Positions 44,167-53,265 of a stretch of DNA of 64,000 nt are shown here, one piece after another. The position numbers were made by a program, and so were the translations under genes. Origin of the DNA: DATAPD01 sp036265385 (GTDB taxonomy: Bacteria > Acidobacteriota > Terriglobia > Terriglobales > Acidobacteriaceae). Below the pieces are notes generated by a model. The model saw only the letters and a list, made by a program, of their open reading frames with translations, had not been told where the DNA came from and did not search any database. Every line of letters begins with the position of its first letter. Positions within the stretch are counted from its first letter, which is position 1. The stretch is taken from NCBI GenBank assembly GCA_036265385.1, contig DATAPD010000032.1, positions 62,001 to 126,000 of the forward strand, written 5' to 3'.

Positions 44167-44970
44167 CTACGGCAGATACGGCAAAGCATCCGTGCTCTCA
44201 ACGAACTTCTTCAATCCTGATTCCACCGCAGGTTTTGTAAATAAGTCACAGAAGATTTCGATTTCCTGCTGCAGTTCCTCGTAAGGAATGGGCTTGATGA
44301 ACTTCTTGGCAGCCGCCATCGTCGCGCGATCGAACTTCCCGGCTTGCGCAGCGGCTGCTCTGGCTGCCCGTAATGCCTCGCCTTCCGCCGCAACCTGACT
44401 GACAAGTCCAATTTGTTGTGCCTTGGTCACGTTGAAGCTGCGCCCGGTGAGAAGCAAATCGCGTACGACCGCATTTCCCAAATCCCGCTTCAATCGTGGA
44501 ATGCCGCCGAAACCGGGGATCAGACCGAGCCGTAGCTCTGGAAAACAATAACGCGCTGTGCGGTCTGCAATGATAAGGTCGCAGACGAGGGCCAGTTCAA
44601 ATCCTCCGCCGAATGTGACGCCATGGGTCGCCGCAATTGTCGTTATAGGTGCGGCATCAATAGCATTCATCACGTGGTGGATGCGCTCGAGAAAGTCGCG
44701 CACTCCGTCGACCGCAGACGCTTTCTGCATTTTTTGTGAGCGTTCAAAAAGCTCGCGCAGATCCGCACCGGCTGAAAAACCTGCTCTCAGAGAGCTATAA
44801 AGAATGAGCGCGTGATGATGGCGCCCCAGCTCAGGTAAAGCATTCGAAAATTTCTCCAGCTCTTCCAGGGTTAGCGACCCGATCTCGTTTGCTGGATCGC
44901 GATGGAACTCCACCTCGATGACTCCATCTTTCGAGCCCCAAGAGAGTGTTTGTCCTTGAAAAGTTTTCAT
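44167..44970 (-). CDS. Enoyl-CoA hydratase/isomerase (crotonase) family enzyme
   Basis: The 267-residue crotonase has the oxyanion-hole segments GFSAGADLRELF (about 64-75) and ATHGVTFGGGFELALVCD (about 114-131). Both glutamates of true hydratases are present: in GGGFELA and in CFPELRLGLIPGFGG. It could hydrate or isomerise a carrier-bound enoyl chain. The neighbouring acyl ligases and ACP suggest it edits the chain, for example by placing a double bond or hydroxyl, but the substrate is unknown. Gaps of 23 and 47 bases to its neighbours fit one operon. Confidence 0.88.
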   Translation of the reverse strand: MKTFQGQTLSWGSKDGVIEVEFHRDPANEIGSLTLEELEKFSNALPELGRHHHALILYSSLRAGFSAGADLRELFERSQKMQKASAVDGVRDFLERIHHVMNAIDAAPITTIAATHGVTFGGGFELALVCDLIIADRTARYCFPELRLGLIPGFGGIPRLKRDLGNAVVRDLLLTGRSFNVTKAQQIGLVSQVAAEGEALRAARAAAAQAGKFDRATMAAAKKFIKPIPYEELQQEIEIFCDLFTKPAVESGLKKFVESTDALPYLP

Positions 44971-44993
44971 GGATGAAAGGAGCGGACGAATCG

Positions 44994-46664
44994 CTACGCG
45001 CTCACTCCGGACTCCTGGCCACTGGAAATTGGGGTCTTCGAATACATTCCTTCGATTTCCGCCTGCAACGTGGTGGCAATTCGATCGCGCCTGAGCTTAC
45101 CGTTCGCGGTCAGCAATCCGCTCTCGACCGTAAATGTTTCCTCGCGGACAACAAACTGACGTACTTGCTTGTAATGCGGGAGCCTTGAATTGATGCTGTC
45201 GACCGCCGCCTGCACTTGTTCCCGATTCACCTTCCCCGTGATGATCGCGGAGAGATAACCGCGACCGTTGCCCACCAGTACCGCCTGATTTGCCGTCGGT
45301 AACTCACGCAAAATCTCATCTTCAATCGGCTCTGGAGCAACGTTGTGTCCCGAACCGAGAATGATCAGATTTTTGATGCGTCCGACAACGCGCCAATTTC
45401 CGTAGGGATCCACCTCGCCCTGGTCACCGCTGTAAAACCAGCCATCACGAAGGACCTTTTCAGTTTCCTGAGGACGTTCCCAATAACCTGAAAAAATATT
45501 CGGGCCACGCACCAGAATTTCCTCATTGTCTCCCAGCCTCATCTCGACGCCTGGGATTGTGGGGCCAACGCGACCCGGAACCACTGCTTGCGGATCATCC
45601 ATGGTGCAGATTGCGGTCGTCTCAGTCAGTCCGTATACCTGAAGCACCGGGACACCAAGCATCATGAAGTAGAGTTGGGTGTCGATCGCAAGCGGAGCGG
45701 ACCCGCAAATCAGGGCCCTCAGCTTTGGCCCGATCATCTTTTTACGGATCGCAGGAAAAACCGCAGCCCGCGCCAAAGCGAGCCAGAACATGTCCACGAA
45801 CTCGCTTTGCTTTTCGATTCGCCGTACCCATGCTCCCTTTGCCCTGCTGTAGATGGTGAGCGGGAAACCGCCCGTCTTCCACAGCTGCTCATCGACTGCT
45901 TTGCGCATCCTTTCCAACAAAGCCGGAACATTCAAAAAATAATCCGGCGAAACCATGCGCATTTCGTTTGCGATCTTGGTGAGATCCATGTTCAACGAAA
46001 GCAGGCTGCCTCGCCTAAGACTCGTCAGCAGCATGATCCATGAGCCCGCGAAACAAAAAGGAAGATAGTGATAGACGCGCTCTTGCCGCCCAGCGCCACG
46101 CATCAAGGAATCTAGACGCGCCGACGTGCAGCTAAGCATGTGCTTGATGTTGGCTGCTGTCAGCACAACACCTTTCGGAACACCCGATGTTCCTGACGTG
46201 TAGATGATGGTGACCGGCGCGGTTTCTACAGCATGAACCGGTCCCTGGCCGTTCCCCTCGCGGGTGAAGACATCATCGAGTCGGATATGTGGAGGCCCAT
46301 CCGGCCACAGCTTCTCAATGGCTTCCGAAAGAGCGATGTCGCCACAGACGATAGCACCCGGCCAGCAGTCCTTCATCATTCCGACGAGTTCCACCGGAGC
46401 TTGTCGCGCATAAAGCGGAACGACAATCAGTCCCTCCGCCATGATCGCCAGATCCATCGCGACCCAATGAATGCTGTTCTGCGCCAGTAATGCGCAGCGC
46501 TCACCTTTTTTAAGACGCAATTTTCGAAGAGCTGCGCGAGCACGCCCGATCTTGGCGAGCAACTCCGGACCGGTGACTGCGAGGAATTCTCCATCGCGAA
46601 TCTCCTGCAGCACAGGCGACTTCGCCTTTTCCAGTCGTCCCAGAATGTCTTCAAGGAAGGTCAT
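44994..46664 (-). CDS. AMP-dependent long-chain acyl-CoA synthetase (second paralogue)
   Basis: The 556-residue ANL enzyme is only distantly like the paralogue at 42084. A3 is TIIYTSGTSGVPKGVVLTAA (about 152-171). A5 is VLQVYGLTETTAICTMDDPQ. A7 is DGWFYSGDQGEVDPYGNW, and a hinge follows at VGRIKNLIILGSG. The catalytic Lys is in LLTANGKLRRDRI. Two ligases in one operon suggest two different acyl substrates or two rounds of activation. It starts 10 bases after the pyruvyl-transferase-like gene. Confidence 0.9.
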   Translation of the reverse strand: MTFLEDILGRLEKAKSPVLQEIRDGEFLAVTGPELLAKIGRARAALRKLRLKKGERCALLAQNSIHWVAMDLAIMAEGLIVVPLYARQAPVELVGMMKDCWPGAIVCGDIALSEAIEKLWPDGPPHIRLDDVFTREGNGQGPVHAVETAPVTIIYTSGTSGVPKGVVLTAANIKHMLSCTSARLDSLMRGAGRQERVYHYLPFCFAGSWIMLLTSLRRGSLLSLNMDLTKIANEMRMVSPDYFLNVPALLERMRKAVDEQLWKTGGFPLTIYSRAKGAWVRRIEKQSEFVDMFWLALARAAVFPAIRKKMIGPKLRALICGSAPLAIDTQLYFMMLGVPVLQVYGLTETTAICTMDDPQAVVPGRVGPTIPGVEMRLGDNEEILVRGPNIFSGYWERPQETEKVLRDGWFYSGDQGEVDPYGNWRVVGRIKNLIILGSGHNVAPEPIEDEILRELPTANQAVLVGNGRGYLSAIITGKVNREQVQAAVDSINSRLPHYKQVRQFVVREETFTVESGLLTANGKLRRDRIATTLQAEIEGMYSKTPISSGQESGVSA

Positions 46665-46674
46665 CGATTCGGAA

Positions 46675-48111
46675 TTACGCGCTTACCAAGGCCGGGCTTG
46701 CCAACTCGTATCGTTCCATTAACTCACGCAATCCATTGCTGATGGGCGGAAGGTAATCCTCCCAACTCCACTCGCCGCGGCGGGTTTCGAAGTTTGGGTA
46801 CCGTCTTTGTACTTCTTCTTCGAAATACACGCCCATTCGCGCCATCACCTTCAAATTGTTTACTACGCATCGGCCGATACCATCGGCCACGCGATCTCCT
46901 TCACGGCTGAGCTTGTCCAACGCTCCTATCAAGCGAGGCTCAAGGTCCGCGTCTTCGACGCCCATCAGAAGGTCGGTGTGACCGCGCTCGATCATCAGGT
47001 TGCGTATGCGCTCATCCATCGTGATTCCTGCCGACGGCACAAGGGCTGGCATGGATGTGACGATTCCGTGATAGCGCGAAGAGGCCATCATATGGCAGGC
47101 GCGCAGGATGCTTACGAGTTGATACATGTCGTATTCATCTGACGTCAACACCGGAGCACCCCCCAGCTTTTCCGATATTTTTTTCGCCGGACGAGCATCC
47201 AGACGTTCGGTCGCAACCAGGATGACGAAAACATTTTTCTTCTCGCGGAACGCAGCCACAGCATTCGTGATGGAGCTCAGATAATGCGCGTACTTGCGCT
47301 CCTGCTCCGGACCAGCATTATGGAAATAGACGGATCGGTAGTGACTCTCCTTATAGGCTCCCGCCACCTTGTGGGCAATCAGCTTTCCGATCGATGCCTT
47401 GACCGGCCACTCAAACGGGTTGATGGGACAAACCACCAGCACCGGTGTCTTTCCGTCCCAACCGACCGCACGCAATGCTTTCTTTCCGTACTCTGGGCCT
47501 AGCGGCTCGAACGTCCAGGCAGTATCAGTGCCCAATTCAGTGGGCACACCCAGATCGCGCAGAAGCGCTCGCGACTCCTCGTTGCGAGTGATGATCAGCG
47601 AATTCTGACAATAGCGTCCGCACATCTTGGCGATGAGGGGATCCATGTGTCCGGCTTCGGCACCATATCCGACAGACACTTTATTCTCGGCTGCTGCGAT
47701 GCCAAGAGATCCGATCATCATCGTGGTGAGCGCATTGGCGAATTTCGACTTGAACATCGATCCTTCGCACGCGACGACGCCGTGATGCTTTGGAACTTCT
47801 CTGGAGAGGAAAGGCGGGAAAATGTCCGGCAGGTGTACTTGGCGCGTATCCTCGAAATAGCCGCGCGACCGATCGAAATTTTGCGTCATCACGCTGAAGT
47901 CGACGCGATCAGCGCCCAGTACGTGACGCAATTGACGCAGCATTTCGGCAACGCGCACGTCCGAGCCGGTGTTACGCGTGCCGTTGTATCCCGCAAACAA
48001 AAGCTTCAACTTTTCGCCGGCTTTCCAACGCTCGCGTTCGCCAAGCATCCAGCCGGCTTTCGTTCGCTCGATGATGCCGGAGACCCACGTCTCCAGAATG
48101 AAATCCATCAT
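46675..48111 (-). CDS. Polysaccharide pyruvyl transferase-family protein
   Basis: The product has about 478 residues. FAGYNGTRNTGSDVRVAEML near 38-57 matches the N-terminal G-x-N-x-GD/N-type segment of the CsaB/PssM family (PF04230), and ASSRYHGIVTSMPALVPS carries the conserved R-x-HG motif. These enzymes add ketal pyruvate to sugars, so this one could decorate a glycolipid head or surface glycan. Why it lies in an acyl-lipid operon is not clear. The start overlaps the stop of the SDR gene (ATGA); GGAGGG lies upstream. A longer frame from 48147 is possible but reads into the SDR gene. Confidence 0.82.
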   Translation of the reverse strand: MMDFILETWVSGIIERTKAGWMLGERERWKAGEKLKLLFAGYNGTRNTGSDVRVAEMLRQLRHVLGADRVDFSVMTQNFDRSRGYFEDTRQVHLPDIFPPFLSREVPKHHGVVACEGSMFKSKFANALTTMMIGSLGIAAAENKVSVGYGAEAGHMDPLIAKMCGRYCQNSLIITRNEESRALLRDLGVPTELGTDTAWTFEPLGPEYGKKALRAVGWDGKTPVLVVCPINPFEWPVKASIGKLIAHKVAGAYKESHYRSVYFHNAGPEQERKYAHYLSSITNAVAAFREKKNVFVILVATERLDARPAKKISEKLGGAPVLTSDEYDMYQLVSILRACHMMASSRYHGIVTSMPALVPSAGITMDERIRNLMIERGHTDLLMGVEDADLEPRLIGALDKLSREGDRVADGIGRCVVNNLKVMARMGVYFEEEVQRRYPNFETRRGEWSWEDYLPPISNGLRELMERYELASPALVSA

Positions 48112-49247
48112 GCCGCCGACCCTCCGGCCTTTTTCGATACGGGCCATTCTTGGTAGGGATAGGTGAAATTCGTTTCGCGGCTGAACTTCAGAAGCGGAAA
48201 ACTGTAACTCGAAAACGGAACTGGCTTGCGTCCAAGTTCTGTCGTCACACGCGTGTTGTCGAAAACCGTATTCCAGACGAGATACGGCATGAACACTTTG
48301 AGTAGCGCTGCGCCATGTCCAAGTGGCCCCTTGCGATTGGAAAGTGAATTCACAGATCCGCTGAAGGGCTTCTCCATGAACGGCAGGAACACAGGTGGAC
48401 GCTTCTCCTGCGAGGACGCCAACGCGCGTGTGAGTTCTCGAAACGTCTGCGAATCCGTTCCCGAAGACAAATGGTACGTGTCGTACTGCGGATTCTCTTT
48501 CACATGCAATGTGGCGATCGCGTCCGCCACGAAATCGACGTTGACGATGTCGATGCGATCGTTGGGACGGAACGGGAGTGCCGGCAATCCTGCCAGGAAT
48601 ACGAAGGCCTTGACCATGTCAAACTGCGTGGTCTGCGCATAGCGACTATCGCCGAGCACGATGCTGGGGCGAAAAATCGTAATGGGAACATCCGGCAGAA
48701 GTTCCCTAACCATGTGCTCGCAGAATTTCTTGGTGCGTGCGTAGGGATCATAATCGGAGCGATCCCATTCGATCGCACGATCCTCGATGACTACTTCGTT
48801 GGCGCGCTTCCCTGCGACAGCCACCGTAGACACGTTACTGAAACGGCGAAGCCCATGATAGTGATGCGAGCGCCGTGCCAACTGCACGACCTCAAGCGTT
48901 CCGCGCAGATTCACGTTCAAACAGCTCTTTTCAGACTTCCGGTTCAACGACGCAGCACAGTGGACTACGGAGTCCGTCGTGTGGATCAGTCGATCGTAAG
49001 TATCGCGGTCCAAGCCAAACTGCGGAGTCGTCAGGTCGCCCACGAAAATCCGAATGCGGGTTTGCAGCTGCTCGTAGAAGCGCGGGAAATCCATGTGCAA
49101 CTGCATGGCCTGCCACAATCGCATTTCGGCATCACGCGCATCTTTGCCGCGCACCAGCAGATTCAGCCCCGCTCCGTACTTATCGAGGAGATTGGCCGCC
49201 ACATGCGCGCCGATGTATCCGGTCGAACCGGTCAGGAATATCGCCAC
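48108..49247 (-). CDS. SDR-family thioester-reductase-like oxidoreductase
   Basis: The 379-residue protein is an extended short-chain dehydrogenase of the NAD_binding_4 (male-sterility/thioester reductase) group. The Rossmann loop is LTGSTGYIGAHVAANLL (5-21). VHCAASLNRKSEKSCLNVNL and the YARTKKFCEHMV segment (YxxxK, about 170-181) are family-typical, as is DIVNVDFVADAI. The likely reaction is reduction of an acyl thioester to aldehyde or alcohol, or of a related carbonyl. It starts inside the upstream reductase gene (16-base overlap) and its stop overlaps the next gene. Confidence 0.85.
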   Translation of the reverse strand: MAIFLTGSTGYIGAHVAANLLDKYGAGLNLLVRGKDARDAEMRLWQAMQLHMDFPRFYEQLQTRIRIFVGDLTTPQFGLDRDTYDRLIHTTDSVVHCAASLNRKSEKSCLNVNLRGTLEVVQLARRSHHYHGLRRFSNVSTVAVAGKRANEVVIEDRAIEWDRSDYDPYARTKKFCEHMVRELLPDVPITIFRPSIVLGDSRYAQTTQFDMVKAFVFLAGLPALPFRPNDRIDIVNVDFVADAIATLHVKENPQYDTYHLSSGTDSQTFRELTRALASSQEKRPPVFLPFMEKPFSGSVNSLSNRKGPLGHGAALLKVFMPYLVWNTVFDNTRVTTELGRKPVPFSSYSFPLLKFSRETNFTYPYQEWPVSKKAGGSAA

Positions 49248-51703
49248 GTTGCTCCGTTCGTGCCGGTGGACACTGTTTCAGCACCATTATTCGATTCGAC
49301 AGCTTGCAAGCTGCGGGGCGCCCGCGCCTCGAGAGGACGTCCTTCGATTAAAGGATACGTCCAGCGTCGCAATGCTGGTATGTGCACGTTGATCCAATAA
49401 TCCCACCAGTCCAGGCTGCTTGTGTGATAGCCGAACGTTTCCCGCTCTCCCGGAACGAGCGCGTATGAAAGTTTCTCGATGTTGTCGGCAACAAAATCGT
49501 GCTCGTTGTGAAGGATGAAAGGTTCGAACAACGCAATCAACTTCTCAACTCGTTCGAGACTGCGCTCGGTTTTCGCGAGAGGAGTGCGCTTGAGTGGCAG
49601 CGGCGCCATGATCATCTGGATCGACTTCACGATCGCTTTCTGCGCCGGGGCCGACATCCGGTTGTACCGAGCTTTCGATACGGGAATCGCGTCGAAACGT
49701 AATCGCAGCCAGTATTCGAGGCCTTCCTGGGCCCGGTAGTGTTTTCGATGCGCAAGTGACGTTAGTTCGATCGAGCGCCGCATATCGCACGGGTTCGTTA
49801 CAGATGTCGCCAATTGATACAACGGATCCTGTCGCCGTTCAATCAGAGCGGCCGCGATCAGTGTCATTCCGGCGCAAACGGAATCGACGGGAATGATATC
49901 GAGCCGCTTGTGTTCGTTCGTGGGTAGCTGACGGAAGAATGTTCCGAGCAAATAAGAAAGCGAAGCGGAAGTGTTGATTCCCTCGTTCCAGCCGATGAAC
50001 GGCTTCGCGACCGAGGTCTCCACAATTGCGGGGCGGACGACTGCAATCGGAAGACCGGCACCATATTTCGCCAGCAGTGACTCAGCAAGGCTCTTCGTAA
50101 ATGTGTAAGTATTCGGCCAGCCTAACTCGGCCGCGCGCGCCATGCCTGCATCCGTGAGCGTCGTTTTTAGCCAACGGACACGGTTCTTTCGAATCTGGTT
50201 TTCAAGAGCTACTCCGTGCAGGTCTTTCGCGGCGTGCTCTTTACCCACGGCCTGCTGCCGCAGTTCTTCTGTGACCTCAGGGCCCTCAGCGCGAGCAACT
50301 GTTTCCTGAACGAGTGCGTGGAGAGCCTGCCACTCTTTTTCTGAATCGAAGTCGGGCACCCCTGCCGGCGTGTAATTCGGGCGGAGCCTTTCGATCACGC
50401 GACCGTCACGCGCTCCGGCCACGTAGCAGGTCGAAAGATGCAACAACGCACAGTGATCTGATTTTTGGACAAACTCCAACAGGTAAGCCGTGGCGTCCAC
50501 ATTGATGGCGAGGGCATCCCGAAGATCCGGATTGAAGTCCGTAAGTCCGGAGCTGTTGATGATGACGTCAAGATGACGGGAGAGGCGCTCTGAGTCTTCG
50601 ACAGAAAAACCGAGGCCGTCCTGCGAAACATCGCCCTCGATGACCTCAACCTTCTCCGCTAAGAATGCCGGAAGTCCCGACCCGTATTTTTCAAATAAGG
50701 GGTCAAACACCGGCGACTCTTCCATGATCTTCTCAAAACGCTTTTGCGCCGGATTCGATTTCTGCTTGCGAATAAGAAGATAAACCTTGCCGATTTCAGG
50801 CAGGTCAAGGAGAGTATTCGCGAGCCAAACTTTGCCGATAAAGCCGGTCACGCCGATCAGCATGACGTGCTTGCCGGCAAGCGCCTTGCGCACCGATAGC
50901 GGCTGTTCATTCTTCTTTCCGTCCCAGTGCACAACCGGACGCACCATCTGCGGCGATTCGCGCTCCGATGGAATGATCGCCTCTTCGATTCTCTGCCACG
51001 ATGGCATACCCAGATCTTTTGCCCATTGCTCAGGAGAACGGCGGCCGTCTGGACCTGCGTTCTTCATGCGCGCGAACACGCCGCGCGGGCGGATTACCGG
51101 ATCAATCAAGCGACCTGTCGCCAATTCGTCTCGGTATTCGAGTCGGTTGGAAACCAGCCATCGAACTCCGAGATGACGTGCTAAGGGCCGCATGACGTGG
51201 TCTAATCCCTGGCTCACCAGCACCACGTTGGCACCGGAATTGACCAGTCGCTTGAGGGCGCTCACGCCTTCGGGCCTAAGCTGCGGCTTTAGTTTGTATT
51301 GGAATTCCTCTTCGCCCAGAAGATCGAGACGGTCACGACTAACCCCGCGAAGGACGCAATAAACGAGCCGGGTTGCGAATTTACGGTTCGAAACATAAAG
51401 GAGGGGTCGCAACAAGGCGATCACCAGCACCAAACTCCGTCGAATCCACCGGCCCGCGAAGGTCTGCGCGTTCCAGGTGAAAAAAGCCACCGGGCGCACA
51501 GTGGTCAGCTCCAATAAGCTGCCCTCCACCCGCCAGTACACAGGGGAAACCGGACCGGGGGTGCCGGATTTGAGATTCTCTGCTGCCAAGTCCTTAGTTC
51601 GTTCCGAGTTACAGTGGGTCAATGGCCCGTGCTTGCGTTTGGACCGCCTCCTCCAAACACAGCATGGGGAGGCTGTTTGATGCGAAGCCTCTATTGTAAA
51701 CAA
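49232..51703 (-). CDS. HAD-like domain fused to fatty acyl-CoA reductase
   Basis: The 823-codon frame is a fusion. Residues about 58-205 resemble SerB-type HAD phosphatases (LVNSGANVVLVSQGLDHVMR, HLGVRWLVSNRLEYRDELAT), but the catalytic DxDGT motif reads RVEGSLLE, so this domain is probably inactive. From about 270 an extended SDR reductase follows: VMLIGVTGFIGKVWLANTLL (about 280-299), LHLSTCYVAGARDG, YTFTKSLAESLLAKYG (YxxxK). A C-terminal sterile domain ends the chain. The family reduces acyl-CoA to fatty alcohol. The start is unclear: TTG 51703, TTG 51589 or GTG 51541 are candidates, and no ATG occurs early. It is the first gene of the operon. Confidence 0.88.
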   Translation of the reverse strand: MFTIEASHQTASPCCVWRRRSKRKHGPLTHCNSERTKDLAAENLKSGTPGPVSPVYWRVEGSLLELTTVRPVAFFTWNAQTFAGRWIRRSLVLVIALLRPLLYVSNRKFATRLVYCVLRGVSRDRLDLLGEEEFQYKLKPQLRPEGVSALKRLVNSGANVVLVSQGLDHVMRPLARHLGVRWLVSNRLEYRDELATGRLIDPVIRPRGVFARMKNAGPDGRRSPEQWAKDLGMPSWQRIEEAIIPSERESPQMVRPVVHWDGKKNEQPLSVRKALAGKHVMLIGVTGFIGKVWLANTLLDLPEIGKVYLLIRKQKSNPAQKRFEKIMEESPVFDPLFEKYGSGLPAFLAEKVEVIEGDVSQDGLGFSVEDSERLSRHLDVIINSSGLTDFNPDLRDALAINVDATAYLLEFVQKSDHCALLHLSTCYVAGARDGRVIERLRPNYTPAGVPDFDSEKEWQALHALVQETVARAEGPEVTEELRQQAVGKEHAAKDLHGVALENQIRKNRVRWLKTTLTDAGMARAAELGWPNTYTFTKSLAESLLAKYGAGLPIAVVRPAIVETSVAKPFIGWNEGINTSASLSYLLGTFFRQLPTNEHKRLDIIPVDSVCAGMTLIAAALIERRQDPLYQLATSVTNPCDMRRSIELTSLAHRKHYRAQEGLEYWLRLRFDAIPVSKARYNRMSAPAQKAIVKSIQMIMAPLPLKRTPLAKTERSLERVEKLIALFEPFILHNEHDFVADNIEKLSYALVPGERETFGYHTSSLDWWDYWINVHIPALRRWTYPLIEGRPLEARAPRSLQAVESNNGAETVSTGTNGATWRYS

Positions 51704-51750
51704 TTGCCGCCAAAGGGAGAAACGCCCCGTGGCGTACCATGTTGCCCGCG

Positions 51751-52686
51751 ATGATTCGCAGCCTGTCTGAAGATGACGTTCGCCGTCTTACGTTTCCTGA
51801 TGTGATTAAGGCGATTGATGCCGCCTTCCGGCATCGGTACCCGCACTGCGTTATTCCCGCTCGTGTCCACATTCCGACGGTCGATGGCGTGTTCTTGATG
51901 ATGTCCTGTTACGACCCCGCCCAAAACACACTCGGCATGAAGTTGGTTACTGTTCGGGATAATCCACAGTGCCCGGAAGATCGCGTCGAAGCAACCTACC
52001 TGTTGTTGGATCCCGTCACAGCCCGGCCTCGAACAACGATTCAAGCCCGATATCTTACGGATTTGCGCACATCAGCTACGTCTGCTGTCGCCACCCACTA
52101 TCTAGCACGCGAGGACGCCAAAACTCTTGGCATTTTCGGAACAGGCCGAGAAGCGGATGCACACATCAGAGCAATGTGCTCGGTTCGAGAGTTTGAGCGA
52201 GTGTTTGTTTGCGGCCGCGATCCATCGCGAACTGAGGCGTTCGCTCAGAAAATGAGAGCTGAACTCAATCTACCCGTAGAAGCCGCCGATTCGGCTAAGT
52301 GCGCGGCGGAGTCAGACGTGCTTTGCACTTGCACGAATTCAAGCGAGCCTGTCTTCGACGGAACGTATTTAAAGCATGGGGCGCATCTAAACGTAATCGG
52401 CGCGTTCCAGCCGCATACCCGCGAAGTCGACACAGCGACGATCCAACGCTCGCGCATTGTCGTGGAGACCTACGATGGTGTGCTGGCCGAGGCCGGTGAT
52501 CTGCTGATTCCGATCAAGGAAGGCGCTATCGCTCGCGACCATATTCTCTCTGACTTGCACGAAGTCGTGAGTGGGAAGAAAACGGTTCGTAGCAGCCCTG
52601 AAGAGAACACACTTTTTAAGAGCGTTGGTTGTGCCTTGGAGGACTTGGTCACCGCCGAACTCGCCGAGAAACTTGCTAATGCGTAG
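51751..52686 (+). CDS. Ornithine cyclodeaminase/mu-crystallin family protein
   Basis: The 311-residue NAD(P)-binding protein has the family features RVHIPTVDGVFLMMSCYDPA, the arginine- and threonine-containing ARYLTDLRTSATSAVATHYL (about 96-115), the dinucleotide loop LGIFGTGREADAHIRAM (about 121-137) and LNVIGAFQPHTREVD. Members act as ornithine cyclodeaminase, alanine dehydrogenase or imine reductase, and I cannot choose between them. It is divergent from the lipid operon. Its stop overlaps the GNAT gene by eight bases, so the two are cotranscribed. Confidence 0.87.
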   Translation: MIRSLSEDDVRRLTFPDVIKAIDAAFRHRYPHCVIPARVHIPTVDGVFLMMSCYDPAQNTLGMKLVTVRDNPQCPEDRVEATYLLLDPVTARPRTTIQARYLTDLRTSATSAVATHYLAREDAKTLGIFGTGREADAHIRAMCSVREFERVFVCGRDPSRTEAFAQKMRAELNLPVEAADSAKCAAESDVLCTCTNSSEPVFDGTYLKHGAHLNVIGAFQPHTREVDTATIQRSRIVVETYDGVLAEAGDLLIPIKEGAIARDHILSDLHEVVSGKKTVRSSPEENTLFKSVGCALEDLVTAELAEKLANA

Positions 52687-53173
52687 CAAAGCACCGAACG
52701 ATTCGAGAAGTTTCCGCCACGCGACTCTTGCTGACTCCGATGCCATTGCAGCAGTCATCAATCGCGCATTCCGCTGCGAGCAGTTCTTTCATGCAGGGGA
52801 CCGCACCAATCCGGACGAGGTACGATCTTTTATCGGGAAAGGTACATTTCTCATCGCCGAAGATGATTCCGGGATCTTCGGTTGTGTGTACCTGGAGAAG
52901 CGGGGCGATCGCTACTACCTGGGACTTCTTTGCATCGACCCCGCGCGCCAGCGTTCCCGCGAAGGTTCGCGCCTCATGGATGCTGCCGAGGACTATTGTC
53001 GCGAGTGTCAGGCGAGAGCGATCGATTTAAAAATCGTCAATCTCCGCACCGAACTTCCGCCTTACTACTCTCGTCGAGGGTACGTCGAAACTGGCACGGC
53101 ACCGTGGCCAGCAGATGCCGAAACTTCGCAGCCATGTCATTTCATCACCATGTCAAAGTATCTAAGCGACTGA
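52679..53173 (+). CDS. GNAT-family N-acetyltransferase
   Basis: The 164-residue protein shows the GNAT fold: N-terminal FRHATLADSDAIAAVINRAF (10-29), FLIAEDDSGIFGCVYLE, and the acetyl-CoA site YYLGLLCIDPARQRSREGSRLMD, of which LCIDPARQRSREGSRL is the pyrophosphate-binding loop. YYSRRGYVETGTAPW near the C-terminus is also typical. The Q/R-x-x-G-x-G/A loop is imperfect (RQRSREGS). The acceptor is unknown; pairing with the cyclodeaminase-family gene suggests a small amine or amino acid. The start ATG 52679 overlaps the upstream gene. Confidence 0.85.
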   Translation: MRSKAPNDSRSFRHATLADSDAIAAVINRAFRCEQFFHAGDRTNPDEVRSFIGKGTFLIAEDDSGIFGCVYLEKRGDRYYLGLLCIDPARQRSREGSRLMDAAEDYCRECQARAIDLKIVNLRTELPPYYSRRGYVETGTAPWPADAETSQPCHFITMSKYLSD

Positions 53174-53265
53174 TCGATCCAACCCTCTGCCTATAAGTCG
53201 ATACTCGGTTCAACTTACCGCCAGTGCTATAGTGTGCTCGCATAGCCGACAAACAGGAGTGCTCC

